Positions 10,277-23,513 of a stretch of 64,000 nucleotides of DNA are shown here, in pieces. The notes beneath the pieces were generated by a model, which ran no database searches, was not told the origin of the DNA, and saw nothing but the letters and a program-made list of their open reading frames with translations. Origin of the DNA: Hyalella azteca (Eukaryota > Arthropoda > Malacostraca > Amphipoda > Hyalellidae). Location: contig NW_025943937.1 of assembly GCF_000764305.2 (NCBI RefSeq), positions 182,313-246,312 on the forward strand, given 5' to 3'. A program made the translations under genes and the position numbers. The first letter of the stretch is position 1, and every line of letters starts with the position of its first letter.

Positions 10277-13200
10277 TATGGCAAGCACAATAGTGCATTT
10301 TTTCAAAAATGATAAAATGCGTTAAAAATACTACAGCAAATAACCAAAACTATTTATTTCATGGACAATGTATAGAATTTACCAAGAATTTGTGTTGGAA
10401 TATTTCTAACAGAGTTCACAGGCAAGAGCTGGGAATGAGGATAGAGCAAAATTTCAGCAGGAAATAGAACAAGGAACATAGCGAACTTCTTGCACTCCTC
10501 CCAATTAAAAACTTTCTTTATTAACGAGACTTTCGTAAGACCTGCTGCCTCCGACAGAACTTACCTTCTGGCTAATTAATTAGAAAGAAAATTAACAGAC
10601 GGAATGGGTATTCTTTGACTTATTGAAAATGTTCGAAATTTTAAAACAAAAAATATTTCAGACAATCGCTTTTGATGGCTAATTCTTGATGAAAATCACA
10701 GCGGTCTATATATATGTTTTGACTCAATACTGGCACATGCGTTGGCTAAATTAACGGAAAATCAAATGGCGAAATGGATTGTCCTCCTGCCGTTCAGGTG
10801 GAAATAGAAGCTTTCTTTTCGCAATTTAGGTGTTTGATGAATTAAATCCAAAGGGATGTTTTGAACAATTAAATGATATATTCTTAAAATCTGCCTTGAT
10901 TAGAATGAGTTGTGTCCAGGCTCATAAATTCAATCTATATGGAAAATTAATTAAGTTTTTAAATTTTAAACAGAAATTATTTTTTTTAAAAGTTCACGAA
11001 GTTTTAGCTTCGAATAGATGTTTTCAGATCACTTAATTTCTTTTATTCCATCTCCACTTATAATTGTGAGAACGTACGACGTTACGTTCCTACGAAACTT
11101 TAAAGATAAATTATTTATTTTATTGTCTAATCCTATACATCTCACAATTAGATGTGTGCCGCATCCGAAACACTATTGCACTGTCAGTGCACAGACGCAA
11201 TTATATGAAACTCAAGGAAAAAAATCGCAAAGTGGCAATCCCCAGCCACCTATAATCTCCCCAAGTGTGCACTAAAATCCGCACTTTTTAGAGCATGTCG
11301 AAGCCACTAATTAGGGATCACGCAGTACTACCAATTAGACGGAGCTAAATCCTATGACATGATGTAACGTGATTCGCTGATTTGCAAAGGATAGCGCCAA
11401 TCAGCGATTTTGCCACGTGACAACAAGGGGTGAGTCCCCCACTAAAACCGCAGGTATGGCAACCGCTGGGCTACCCGCGGGAAGCTCGGTAATGCCGTCT
11501 AGCTGGACTTGGGATTTCGTTCACATAAAAAAAAATAGGAAATTTCGTAACTACACGATTAATAATTCTGATAGGTTTGTTATCCTAGTAAAACAATAAA
11601 CAAAAAAAATTAGCGCATTTTGAAGGTTATCGTATATTGAAGGAAGATTGTCAATTTAAAAGTCAAATTAAATATTTTATAATTTTTTGCATTAATGTCC
11701 CGTGTCCAGTAGTGCAACTAGTGCTAATTAAAGCTATGTCTATGGTACTGTGATAAATTACAGTTTTATTGTAGGAATATTTTAGCTTTACTGATTCTTT
11801 ACAATAAAGTTATATTTTATAGTTCGTTCTCTTAATTGTGCTGTTACTACGATCCAGTTATCGTAATTATTTAAGTTAAACTCGATTCAATTACTAAAAC
11901 AGTATTAATTATTAATGTTAGAATACTGTATGAAAAGAATACCTATTATGAATCTGCTTGAACAATATAACAATTATGTTATCCCAAGGCAAAACGTAGA
12001 GTTATTTTCATTAAAATTCGCAACGATGAAGACTCATGTAATCAGCGAGTATACTTTAGTACGCATCAAGATAGTGAGTATATGAGATGGTGCATGAGAA
12101 ATATCGATGCTCTCATACTGAGGGTAATAGTGAGGAACAAGCGTGAGTACAGCCTCTAATTGTGCCATTGATCGGGCGAGAAGTTCTTTATATACATTCC
12201 AATTAACAATTGAGCTACATGACACGCTATTCTGTTAGATTTGTTTTATACGTGTTGACTGATTGGATAGTGAAATATTATCCACCTCGTAATCATATGA
12301 GACGATTAATTATTCAATTGATTTCGTTAACCCTGAACTCTAGGACCAGTTTCCTTTTTATGGAAGTCACATGAGAACAAAACTAAATGCCATTTAGGTT
12401 TACTAAAATGTAATCGATGGAAAAATCTTCTTCCACTCTTTATTGATCAATTGTACACCACTTCCATTGTGAACAATTTGCTATTTGATCGGCTTCAGTT
12501 CCCGTTCAAGACAAGAAATGACTAAAATAAATTAAATTAAAATGCGTAATTAATAATGAGCAACTCATATACGAAAAATATTATGTTTTTATTTCAGTCA
12601 ACGTCATAAAAACCGGAATCCGCATGGTGTAGAAATCAACAATAATCGTATAAAACAATATGTGGTAATAATATTTCACTGTATTTTCATTTCATTGCTA
12701 GGACAAAACATTTTTCCAAAACAGCAGGCATTATATTTGTTATAATAATGGATATACAATTTGGCAATCATTGCTCCTCATTGTATTAGAGTGGCTCGAT
12801 GATTATCATAGTCTATTTTTCAATTACATTATGTTGAAATGCTAATTCGGACGCAGCTGTCCGAGCATGAGCAGTTAAAAAATGTAACAGTTTAAGTTCA
12901 GTTAATGTTTATGTATGTAACAGTTTTGAATGAAGTTGACGTTTTAAGTAGGCAACACATAAAGTTAGCAATTTCAGCATGGATTATGAATTACATTTCA
13001 CTGCACAACATTACGAATTGTGTACCGCAGACTGATAACTCATAGCTCCTCTGTAGCTTCATAAAGACTGCATATTGACAAGCCTATAGGCAAAGGGGCG
13101 GAATTATGGCTCGGTATTTACCCACTGCATGTCGTAATCGCTGCCGCAACGTAAATAGATAACCATCAGCTTAACGATAATGACGATGAGACGTCGTTAC

Positions 13201-13746
13201 GAGGACGAGCAAGCACTGGTGACGAGCAGCACGTTACTGGCGCGTCTAATTCGCGTCGCTCGTAAAGGCAATTAACACAGCTTTAATTGACCGTTGCTGA
13301 GTTCCGTTATGTGGGGGAGCCTAGGCTGCAGGCTGGACAAAGATGGTAGCATACGCTAAATTTTAGCCGCACTATGGGCGCTGCAACGCTGAATGGCTGA
13401 TTTGTTGGCCACTGAATGACGGTCCATAATTCGTAATTGAGCTTTGATTCCTAGTGATAATGTTTGTATTTTCGACACACACAATCATATTTTAATTAAT
13501 TAGGTCTATTGGTATTAATACTTGGTTGCTAAATATTAATTCCAATCAAAATACAGTTTTATTGATCCATATCATCAATTATATTTTATATAATGAACGG
13601 GGTTCAACCATCATAATATTTAATCTAAATTTGACTGGGAATAGAACTTTTGGATCTAAAAATTATCCATGTTCTTTAAGGGTTAGAAAATTGAATACTT
13701 AAAGCCCAGTAAAGCTAGGAAAGGAATTTTGTGTACAAATGGGACC
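10277..13746. other. Gene-free AT-rich stretch
   Basis: Short ORFs only (10830-11275 has two overlapping ones without domains). A moderately GC-rich island at about 11340-11510 carries the inverted pair TCGCTGATT (11374-11382) and AATCAGCGA (11399-11407), an octamer-like ATTTGCAAA, a CCAAT and a CACGTG. This could be a regulatory element but a single sequence cannot show it. Confidence 0.4.
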
Positions 13747-13869
13747 TCTCGATCTCGCCGAGAACAACAAAGACACTGGACGCTTCGAAGAGAAATTTTC
13801 TTTTCAGGCGTCCAGTTTAGTTCGTCACTGCAGGCTGTACCGCCTTTTTCTTAACGGGAAAATCGAGAG
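13747..13869. repeat. Nested inverted repeat, possible miniature element
   Basis: The outer pair CTCTCGAT (13747-13754) and ATCGAGAG (13862-13869) flanks an inner imperfect palindrome at 13775-13816 whose ends are ACTGGACGC and GCGTCCAGT, with a partly complementary centre (GAAGAGAAA against TTTTCTTTTC). The inner 42 bases could fold into one long hairpin. A degraded miniature inverted-repeat element fits; a transcribed hairpin cannot be excluded. Confidence 0.45.
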
Positions 13870-14887
13870 CCGAAAATTGAAGTTTTTAAAGATTTTTTAG
13901 CAAATAGTTCCAGATAGTTCCATAACGAAAATTTATAAAGTTTTTGATACCTGCAGTATAATGAGAGTTTATAAGTACCAAACGCATCACTAAATTTGCA
14001 GATATAATAAATCTATGAAATTATTCACATTTTTGTAATAAGTTAAGAGAGATAAATGTATTGATCACAATGCGAAAAGGTTACGCTGAAATTATTTTTT
14101 CTGCTTGATCAGCGTTGAACAAAGATCCAAAATAGGCATATGTAAGATGACAATTTTTGGCAAGAGATTTGCAGATTTATTCATTTTTTAAGCAAAAGGT
14201 CTGCCACGATAAAAATGATGGAAATTTGCCATTATAAAATAACTTCGAAGAACAATGACGGCAAATAAAATTCTCCATTTTATGCGATTGCCATTCATAT
14301 ATATTTTCATGTAGCAATTGAATACATTGTAAGTTAGCCTACTTCTGATTATCTACTTGAAGACATTACAGTGCATCGTCGTCATCACATCACATCATGC
14401 GTGCAGTACATCACGGAGTGATCATCACTCACGGACCCTTGTCATCCGAGCGTGTGACAACGCATTCCACAGCATTTTTTTACTGAGGATGTCCAGCACC
14501 CATTAACGATTCTAAACACTAAATTTTTGTTTGCAAAATTTGTTTCGGCGAGTTATGAATTTTCACTTTCCTGTGATTGAAATACTGCTAAATTCGGGCT
14601 CCTTCTTAATCAACCAGTGATTTTATTACCTCAGCTAAAAAAATAAGACTATAAAGACAAGGTCGTATCTTTTAACAGTCCACGCACATTCCCAGGCACC
14701 AAAATCAATGTAAATGCCTTGCCGAGTCGTCGGTCGTAGCGTGAGCTGGGATCGATGCTGGCACACGACGGAACGGAAGCTCGGACTGCTCATCACTCGG
14801 CGTGATTTGCTGCGCTCCAATTATAGAGCAGCTTCACATGCGCCGCTGCTGCTAAAATGATTGAATGTATCCCCTGCCATGACTTAA
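13870..14887. other. Gene-free stretch
   Basis: A CATCA-rich patch at about 14375-14430 is the only local pattern. The minus ORF at 14635-14820 has no recognisable domain. Nothing else is supported. Confidence 0.4.
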
Positions 14888-15432
14888 AAAATCTACTACA
14901 CTTTCTTGGTGGTTAATATTGGTGAATATTCGTATACCATCATTGTAGATATGTGATGCCCTTAATCTTAATACTTAGAAAATCTACCATACTACCTTGG
15001 TGCTTAATATTGGGGAATATTCATATACCATCTTTGTAGGCATGCGATTCCCATAATATTAACACTTAGAAAATCTACTACACTTCCTTGGTGGTTAATA
15101 TAGGTGAATATTCATGTAGCATCATTGGTAAATATTATTAATATAGGTGAATATTCATATACCATATGTAGATATGTGTGTGATACCCTTAATATTAACA
15201 CTAAGAAAATCTACTCAATGCATTTCCTTGGTGGTTAATCTTGTGAATTTTCATATAAAGTCATTGTAGATATGTGATGCAATTAATACTAATATTTGAA
15301 AACTCTTCTACACATCCTTGGTGGTTAATGTATGATAATATTCATAACATCGTTGTAGATAAGTGATGCCCATGTGAATCCTACTGTGTGTGGATATAGG
15401 TCAATATAGCATCATTGTAAATGTTTACAGAA
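14888..15432. repeat. Tandem array, 91 bp unit, about five copies
   Basis: AAAATCTAC begins copies at 14888, 14979 and 15070, an exact 91 bp step; later copies are longer or more worn. Shared phrases are CCTTGGTGGTTAATAT, GGTGAATATTCATATACCAT and GTAGATATGTGATGCCC. The third copy has an internal duplication of about 43 bp around TTAATATAGGTGAATATTCA. Confidence 0.9.
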
Positions 15433-16957
15433 ATTCCTGTTAATCGCTAATTCCTAATAATTAATATTCGTTAATAAATTCAATCGCTAAATCGGAATTG
15501 ATAACAAAATAAGTTTATCCTGCATTAAGGCCGAAGGAAATTATTGCACAACGCACTCAGACCATCCTCCCTTCTAAAACTTGGCGTTCTGCGATAAACC
15601 AATGTTATAAATGATTCTCGATAAGCATTAAAGTGAAAACGGATAAAATCTTCCAGAAAATTTTCGCATAAATCTGACCTAGAATTAGGCAATATAATTC
15701 ATCCATTTCTTTGCGTCTTAAGCTAAAATAAATTCTATATTATTTTCATCAAAAGGAAACACAAATGAATTTCCTGCGTTAGAAGTCGAGTTTTTCGGCG
15801 ATGGACAAGAAATGAATTATATTTTCTCGTTTACGATCAATCAAGGAATATTGCAATCATTTACCAAACCGTTAACAAAGTCTGCACATAGCATTTGTCA
15901 CCTCCAGCTTCATTAGTCATTCTTTTAAGCCAAGGTTCAACAAAAGAAACACCATCCTTCATTCGTGTCGCGATACAAAAGGCGCTGGTGTTTAAATAAC
16001 ATAGATTTTAGATGTTTACTTAATAAAGGGTTCAGATGTTCAACTTTATTAAGAGCTCAGATGTTCAACAAACAATGAGTTCATATATATAAATAGAATA
16101 CTAAGGTGCAGGTAATTGTCTTCAGGAAAAGAGGATGGATCACAAATAAAAATTAAGGGTGATCCGTATCGATGATTGTAGGTGGCGATGGCAGATTAAA
16201 GGGGCCGCAACGGTGGATGGCTACATCTGCCAAAAAATCGACATTAAAATACCATAAAATCGAGAGGGTGGTGAGTATAGGTAGCGGTCATCGATGAATC
16301 ATCAATGATTTATAGGGTCTGGATCATCGATGGTGAATTGCAGGCAAATCTCTTGGAAGCCACCGATAATCTTTTGCACAAACTGCGTAGTTCACGAAGC
16401 AATTTGCTACTGGAAATTATCCAAATTATCCAAAACCATGACTTCGGTCTGTTTGCGTTGCTTGTAAGTTTTTGATTCAAGTATATATAGCGAAAATTTA
16501 GCTTGAATTCGGTAGGCACTAGTAAAACTAACAGACAGAAGCAAGGTGTTCACATATTTTTCAAGCCAAAGTTAAGCCACTGGGTATGTATCGGTCTGCT
16601 CTTGATGTAAATTGTCTGATGAACAATTCTTCGAACCTCTTTTCGAAACTCTTCGAACCTCTTCGAAAAATTTCGAATCGAACTTCTGTCGAAATTGTTT
16701 TAATGTTCCCATGATGAAACTTCGATGCTCATCAAGGATTTTCCAGGCGCCTTCACTCTGAGCTGAACCATCGTTCGTTATTTTTATACGAAGTTTCTTT
16801 CAGTGGCCGTTTACTCGAATACAGCAACATGTCTGAATAAAATGGCTAATGGAACCATCTCATCATCACGGTGGTAGCATTAACATCTGTCATTTGGTGC
16901 AATTAATTCTTGCAATACTTCAATTAAGTCTCATAAATTGAAAGGAGTGCCATGTCC
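15433..16957. other. Gene-free stretch
   Basis: There are small patches of repetition: CAGATGTTCAAC at about 16032-16080, and TTCGAA repeated near 16630-16680. ATCGATG and CATCGATGA words recur at 16160-16330. No exon is supported. Confidence 0.4.
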
Positions 16958-17160
16958 TCTCTGATGGCTCAGCGGTACACAGCTAGAGGCTTGACTTCGC
17001 ACGAGGGAGGTCGAATCTTGCTGGCAGGGACTGTAATTCAAGTCGATTCCTCACAATTAAGGTGCTTACGTGTCTGGTAGTGTGTAAATTTGTTCCTGCT
17101 ACATTTCTGACATTGTTACTAGTAATGCCCTGGTGGATGAGTCTATATTTGGTACGTATA
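16958..17160 (+). mobile_element. tRNA-derived SINE-like element (or tRNA pseudogene plus tail)
   Basis: An A box TGGCTCAGCGGT starts at 16965 and a B box GGTCGAATCTT at 17009, 44 bases apart, the spacing of a tRNA internal promoter. The flanking TCTCTG (16958-16963) and CAGGGA (17025-17030) can pair as an acceptor stem with one G-U pair. The T stem does not pair and the anticodon arm is poor, so this is not a working tRNA. The 3' border is uncertain; about 130 bases of unrelated body follow, as in SINEs. Confidence 0.55.
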
Positions 17161-19601
17161 GATGTCAGAATGTATGATCGTATAAAGCAATATCAGTAAA
17201 TGCAAACGCATCGGATTTAGAATGTATAGATAAAATATTACCGACTTCATTTTAAAGGTGGCCATCAGTGGCTCATCGATGCACAACCGGTGCCGATGGG
17301 TAGTTATTAGTGGAATAAGAGTTTTTCGTGTTTTGTGGCCATGGGCAGTTTAAAAATGGAACATAGGCCGGTCACGCCATCGATGCTAAAGCTATATTTT
17401 CCACCTATAGCCACCGATAATAATTATCGATGCTCCAACAATAATTTTCATTTTGGATTGAGCTTGTTTAGTCTGCTGGTAATGACTAAAGACGAAAAGT
17501 CGGGGGAAACCTGTCGGAAAAAAATCAGGGCCATATCAGGCTTATTCTTCAGTGCCGACATCACTGTGCTATATTATATATCATTTGCTATAGATTAGCA
17601 TAAACCGCCATAAAGAAAAGTTGTTTCTATGAGCATTTCCAAGTGATGCAAAAGTTATTCCTATTAAAACACTTTTTCAATTCCATCTCCTTATCAAACG
17701 TAATTTTATTATTATATCATATTTTATTATTCAATACTCTGCGTGCATGCTGCTACTAACAATTAAGACGCTAATTAATGTATGTCTTGTATATTTTGAT
17801 ATAAACTAAATTGAAGTGCTCAATATATTGCTTAATTATTGTTTAGAGGTAATTATTAATTTCAAGTACAGTACATTCCAAGAAGATTTTTTGAGTGACT
17901 TCATCGATGCAGTTTTACCAATACTTAAAATTTGTGCCCTTGAACGAAAAATTCGTCGTTATCTATTTTATAGTCCTTTTACAAGGAAAATGAATTTGCT
18001 CGCGTATAACAAAATTTCCGTGTATCGCTTTATAAATAATTCGGTAATAAGTCTTATTCTTTGTTGTACAAAATATGGTCGTGATCATATCGATTTAACG
18101 TGAAGCTACATTTAATGTAAACGCGGTAAAATGAGACCATTTAGTTCCATTAATTAGCTCTGTATTGCTCCGAATTGGGCTGTTGGAAATTCAGTGCTGA
18201 ACACTGGAACGAAATTCTACCCTTAAGATAAATCCCTTTAATTAGTTCATTATTTTTCAACCCGAGTAATCATTACATTGAAAATGAATACATTAAGATT
18301 ATAGAAGAAAATCATTTCAATGCAATTTAAAATCTTCGTTATGTTTCAATAAACGATGGTTAATGATATCAGAGGAAATTCTGAACAGATGTTATGTTTC
18401 GTCTTTTCGAATTCTGTGCACTTAAGCAAATAAATTCTCGTGCTCCTGCGAGCGACGGTATATTCTTTTTGCTAAATGCAATTTTTTGTGTTTTCCACAT
18501 AATGAGCCTCAATCTGTATTAGTTGCATTGTATATAGGAACAGTCTTCGGTAAATTTCAATTTTATAGTGTCCGGAGACCGTTATATTTTTCACCGCAAT
18601 TGTGATATGATGCATTCTGAGTATCTACCATTGTCATGTTTTCAACAAGCATGCTAATTTGGGTGCCTAAAATTAATGTCATGTATTCGTAATGTATGTT
18701 ATTTGAATGTCTGACAATTAATAGAATGGATTTATTTTTTATTTTGATCAATTGAAAGTTTTTTAGCTTTTAAACGGAATTTTACTAACGTTTAAAAAAA
18801 ATCATCCGTATTAGACATGATTATATTTTTGAGGACATCTTCGACAAATACTAAGTTCTGAATTGATTACTGATACATGATTTGGACTCAACAAAGAATT
18901 CGTAGCGTGAGATGCACTGATACGACATCTTTTACTCCTACGAGAACTCGTGTTTTGGAACTGAAATCAAAGACTTGATCAGTTAGCATACGAGACACTT
19001 GTTTCGCAATCACCACAATTACCTTAAAAGCTAAGCGCAAACCTCATTCATTATGTGTCCACAACACAATTCTTTAATACTCAGTAAAGTCATTTTATTC
19101 ATGCAATTCGTAAAATTATTCTGTTTCCATGACAAGATGCAATGCTAACCTGTAACTTAAGTGAAACGTTTCGTCTTATTCATGCAGATCAAATGATTTG
19201 CGTTGGCTCTTATCGCTGGGTAACTGTCGTTAATGCAAAGCGCTTGCTTTGCTGGAAAGATGAAACCTGATGGTTGTCCTAGAAACAATTCATTGGACCT
19301 GAAATGTATCTTCAGCGCAGATCTTACTAGGAACTTCGAAGCTTGACGGTCGGTCTCCTCCAAGCTCTGATTTGGAGCTCGATAAGTCGACCGCTTATTA
19401 ATGCTCGTTATCTGTGGGGCCTTGCCAGCCGCCGAGCTTCCGATACTTTCCAGGAGCTTCCCGCTCGAAGGTAGCCCCACAAATCGAGAAAATTCCGAAT
19501 ATTTTCAACTGAATCTAATAGACATAATTGGTGGTGTGTATAATTATTAACATTGGTCGTCAACAATTATATCATTCATCCCAACTCCACTCCCGATTAT
19601 T
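17161..19601. other. Gene-free stretch
   Basis: A plus ORF at 17335-17598 (87 codons; its own ATG context GGCCATGG is good) and another at 17816-18103 (95 codons) are open but have no domain or codon signature that I recognise. A GC-richer patch at 19200-19480 is open on the minus strand for 107 codons, also without a recognisable domain. I do not call any of them genes. Confidence 0.4.
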
Positions 19602-19945
19602 ATGTTCAACCGCGGGCCCCCACTCCATCATGTTTCAAACGCCTCCAATTCTGAGTATAATGTTTAACCGTGGCCCCAGCTGCCCCATGTTTCAAACGCC
19701 TCCACTTCTGAGTATAATGTTCAATCGTAGCCCCAGATGCCCCATGTTTCACACGCCTCCACTTCTGAGTATAATGTTCAATCGTGGCCCCCACTCCATC
19801 ATGTTTCACACGCCTGCACTTCCGAGTATAATGTTCAATCTTAGCCCCAGCTTCACCATGTTTCACACGCCTCCACTTCCGAGTATAACGTTAAATCGTG
19901 GCCCAGCTTCACTATGTTTCACACGCCTCCACATCCAAATCTAAT
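19602..19945. repeat. Tandem array, 57 bp unit, six copies
   Basis: ATGTTCAAYCGTGGCCCC begins the unit and CCTCCACTTCTGAGTATA ends it. The first copy is 58 bp (one extra C) and later copies are 57 bp, an exact 19 codons. Both strands stay open: plus gives a 19-residue period around PPLLSIMFNRGP, minus a 19-residue period around IEHYTQKWRR. Confidence 0.92.
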
Positions 19946-21008
19946 ATTTGATCGAGGTCAAAGCTGCATTATTTTAAAATTTACACCGATTTATATCCAT
20001 TACTTGAATCTGAACAATAAAACTGTTCATACGCTTGGTACTTGTATACAGCGTGCACTCATAAGATAACCTGAATTGACAATTCACTCCCATGCCGAAA
20101 TTGAAAGTCAGTCAGTTACTACTTGCAGAAATTTAAATCATTTCATATACTTGTTAGAAAGTTTATTCCACATGTATTTATTTTTGCACAGACATAGAAC
20201 ATAAGTTTTCTATGTTCGAAATCATCTTTTTGCGGAATCAAGATTCGTAACTTTTTAATACTGTTAGGAACGAACATGCATGGAGAATTGTGCCGACATA
20301 ATTGTTTCGTTATTATCTAATAAAAATGCTTTCCCCACGCTACTTAACTTTAACAAAAATACTACTTAGTATAAATTCTGTAATGAAATATTTTTTTACT
20401 ACAAAATCGCCGGCTATTAACATGAATTGGGCCGTCTGACACTAGGCATGGATTAAATGGTTCAAATTTCAGAGATACAATCGGAAAATAATTGACCTTT
20501 AATATCTGTCGTGACATGAGAAATTCTGACAATTTTTTTACATTTTATGACAATAATCTACCACATGATTCATATATATCTGATTCAAGGCTTCAAATGT
20601 ATTCTAACTTTTCAATCCATGTGGGTTAGCTGTTCCGACAATAAAATGCTCAGGAGAGAGTTTGAGGCTGATCAACATGACGGCCGAGCAAAATTGCGAA
20701 CAGACATGCGAGTAAAGGCAAAAAATGCGAGAGCGGCTACGGTGATAAGTGAAGATTATGGTGTATAAGGACCTCAAGTGAAGGTATGTACTGAGGCTGT
20801 TAGCTATCGAGCCAGTAGAGATTAGAGCTCGTATGGCTGAACGGCTGCAATTGGCTGAAGCAGCAGCAGCCACTTGAGCTTGTTAGGACAAGACTGAGGG
20901 CAACTGAGGCCTCAACAAGATGAGGGAAGCCGCCAGCCATTAGGCCCGCTGCAGGGAGCCTCTTGAGGAGGCCTTCCCCTCGTGTATCTACAGCACCTTC
21001 CTCCCCAC
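19946..21008. other. Gene-free stretch
   Basis: Mostly AT-rich. A GC-richer part at 20790-21000 (CAGCAGCAGC, GAGGCC words) leads into the next array. ORFs on both strands at 20547-21012 overlap and lack recognisable domains. Confidence 0.4.
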
Positions 21009-21325
21009 ACATGTTCTTAATTCCCCATACCCTACACCACCTTCCTCCCCAGACATGTTCTTAATTCCCCACATCTTACACCCCCTTCCTCCCCAGACAT
21101 GTTCTTCATACTACGCTTCGTACACCCCCATCCTCCCCAGGCACGTTCTTGATACTCCGCAGCATATATACACCCCCTTCCTCCCCAGACATGCTCGTCA
21201 TACTCCGCTTCATACACCCCTTCCTCCCACACATGTTCTTACTTCCCCACACCCTACGTCCCCTTCCTCCCCAGACATGTTCTTGACACTCCGCAGCATA
21301 CACCCCCTTCCTCCCAAAACACGCA
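21009..21325. repeat. Tandem array, 44 bp unit, seven copies of two subtypes
   Basis: The shared part is CCTTCCTCCCCAGACATGTT. The other half is either AATTCCCCACACCCTAC or a version with ATACTCCGCAGCATAC. Subtypes occur in blocks (two of the first, three of the second, then one of each), and copy lengths run from 42 to 48 bp. ORFs on both strands are products of the array. Confidence 0.9.
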
Positions 21326-23513
21326 ACACTTTCTTAGCCAAACCCTCGATATTCACTCCCCTATTTCCTTGTCTGCTAAAAGTTTCTCCTACCCTAATGC
21401 GTTCTCCTTCCTTCCCAGATTTAAGGTAGGCTCCAAATCGCTCCAAACATTGATTTTCATTTCTAAAAAACGAACAGATTAATTTAGAATCACTTGAATA
21501 GTAGAAACACTTGAATTGTAATTAATAATCAAAATAAAAAAATTCCGTGCCCTAAAGATGGTCATTATTTATCTTTTAGGGTTTGAAATTATTTAGTTTC
21601 AATCAGGATGGCTGAATGCAGTAAACTTCTGGGTAAATTTCTTTCCTACTTCAAAGTTAACCAGAACAACTTTTCTTAACCTCAAATAGGTCCTACACGT
21701 CCTATAATTCGCATCAACATATAATCATAGGTCTCATGATCTGCCCAATCCTGTCGATATCTCTTCCCTAAAAACACGAATTCTTTCTGATATTCTCATA
21801 ATTCTGTCCGAAGTTTGTCGAAGGCCAGAATCATTGACCTAAACTACCATTAATTCTCGACATTAATCTCGCACACCAAGATGTCGACACCTTTACGCAT
21901 CAAATGAAGTAGGAATATACTCGACGACATGTATAAACTTGCAGCTTATATGCTTTTCATAACCAATAACTTCTCTGTCGTTAGGGCAAGATATTAATAT
22001 TGATGTTAATATCAAAAATTGATGTTAATAATCTGATGTTAATAATCAAATAATCATATTGATGTTAAGAATAAAAAATTTTAATTAATTGGTTTGCATT
22101 ACAATTAAATTGATAAAACGCGGCGTTCAAACACAGTTAATTTCTTGTATTTTCACCGAGCAGGTGTGTCCGACGTATATGACTGTGGAAGTGCATACTA
22201 ATCAGATTTATTGTTAGTTTATCTTCCCAAGGAATCTAGGAAAAGTTTGTGTTTGTTGTAAGGAAGGTAACAGCAGCACAACGGTGTCAAGGATCACTCA
22301 TCACTCAATTAATGTTTGAGGGATGAAAAAAAAAGAAGCAATGTTTTCTCATAAAAGAAGCCATGAGCAGTCACATGCAGATGGCAGATATTGCAGTGCC
22401 ACAATAAATGCGCAAGCCTTGGTCTTTTCTACCTAAAACTATTTGTCTGAATTACTTAATGAAAATTTAATACTAGACGTTGATCTACTCGATCATTTTT
22501 ATCAAAATTGTTTCGAAAACCCGGCAGTTTTCTATTAAATTGGAAGATTCAGATCCGAAATTTTTAAAGTATTTATAATTTACTTGTTCATGATGACTTT
22601 AAAAAACTTATCAACAATTTTATTGAAATAAAGCAAATTAGTATAAGAACATAAAAAATATTTTACATTCTCCATTATATATTAAATTTACATTAATACT
22701 TTTCCAGCTATCAAAATTGGGAATCATCGAATACAGGAAAATTAAGGTGCGTATAAAAGAATTAAAACATATTTTCCTCCCTGAATATATCGGCTATAAA
22801 TTCTGGACTCGGCAGTGATTGGACATAGTAAAATTTTCATGAATATTAAACGAGTATGTGCTATATGCAGGAAATTGGCTTTCATCATGCATAAAATTTA
22901 CATCAACCTTAGCAATTTGCGTAGTGGAACTCAGTTATACATGCATGCTTAAGAGCTAGAAATAATTGTAAAATTTTAACATAATTCGTGTAACTGATTT
23001 TCGTTATTGACAATCAATTCGTGTGTTACACAAAAATTTCTTCAGAAAAACATTCGAGATTCATCATTCATTTGAACTCAACTCAACAAAATGAATGCAG
23101 AGAAAAATAAAAAGTTACAAGATTCTTCCAGCCGATCATGAACATTGTAAGTTAACAAATAAACAAGAATTCCCGTAAATCTTAAAAAATCTTTCCCCAT
23201 TTACATTTTACCGTCTTAGTTATTGGAAAAGTCACTCTAGGAGCATCCAGCTAAGATATATTTAAGTCTAAAACAGACATCGTGAAAATTATTAAGTTTC
23301 TGTTCATCTAAAGTAGGCATTGCACAACAAAATCAACAAGGAAAAGAGCCTCTAGATCCTAGAGTGGATTCATTGGCGCCGAGCTTAAAATGTGACTGCG
23401 TCTGGTCGCACCGGGCATACAAATGACCTCATCCCTTTAAAGGCTGGCAGGGCTCAGGGACCGAGCCATGTAGCCACGATAATCGCTACTGGCCACACCG
23501 ATTCTGCGATATA
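21326..23513. other. Gene-free AT-rich stretch
   Basis: A small degenerate repeat of ATTGATGTTAATA lies at about 21992-22070. The patch 23380-23480 is richer in G+C. No exon, RNA gene or element is supported. Confidence 0.45.

Noticed and set aside
16958..17030. Functional tRNA gene
   Set aside because: A/B boxes and acceptor fit, but the T stem does not pair and the anticodon arm is poor.
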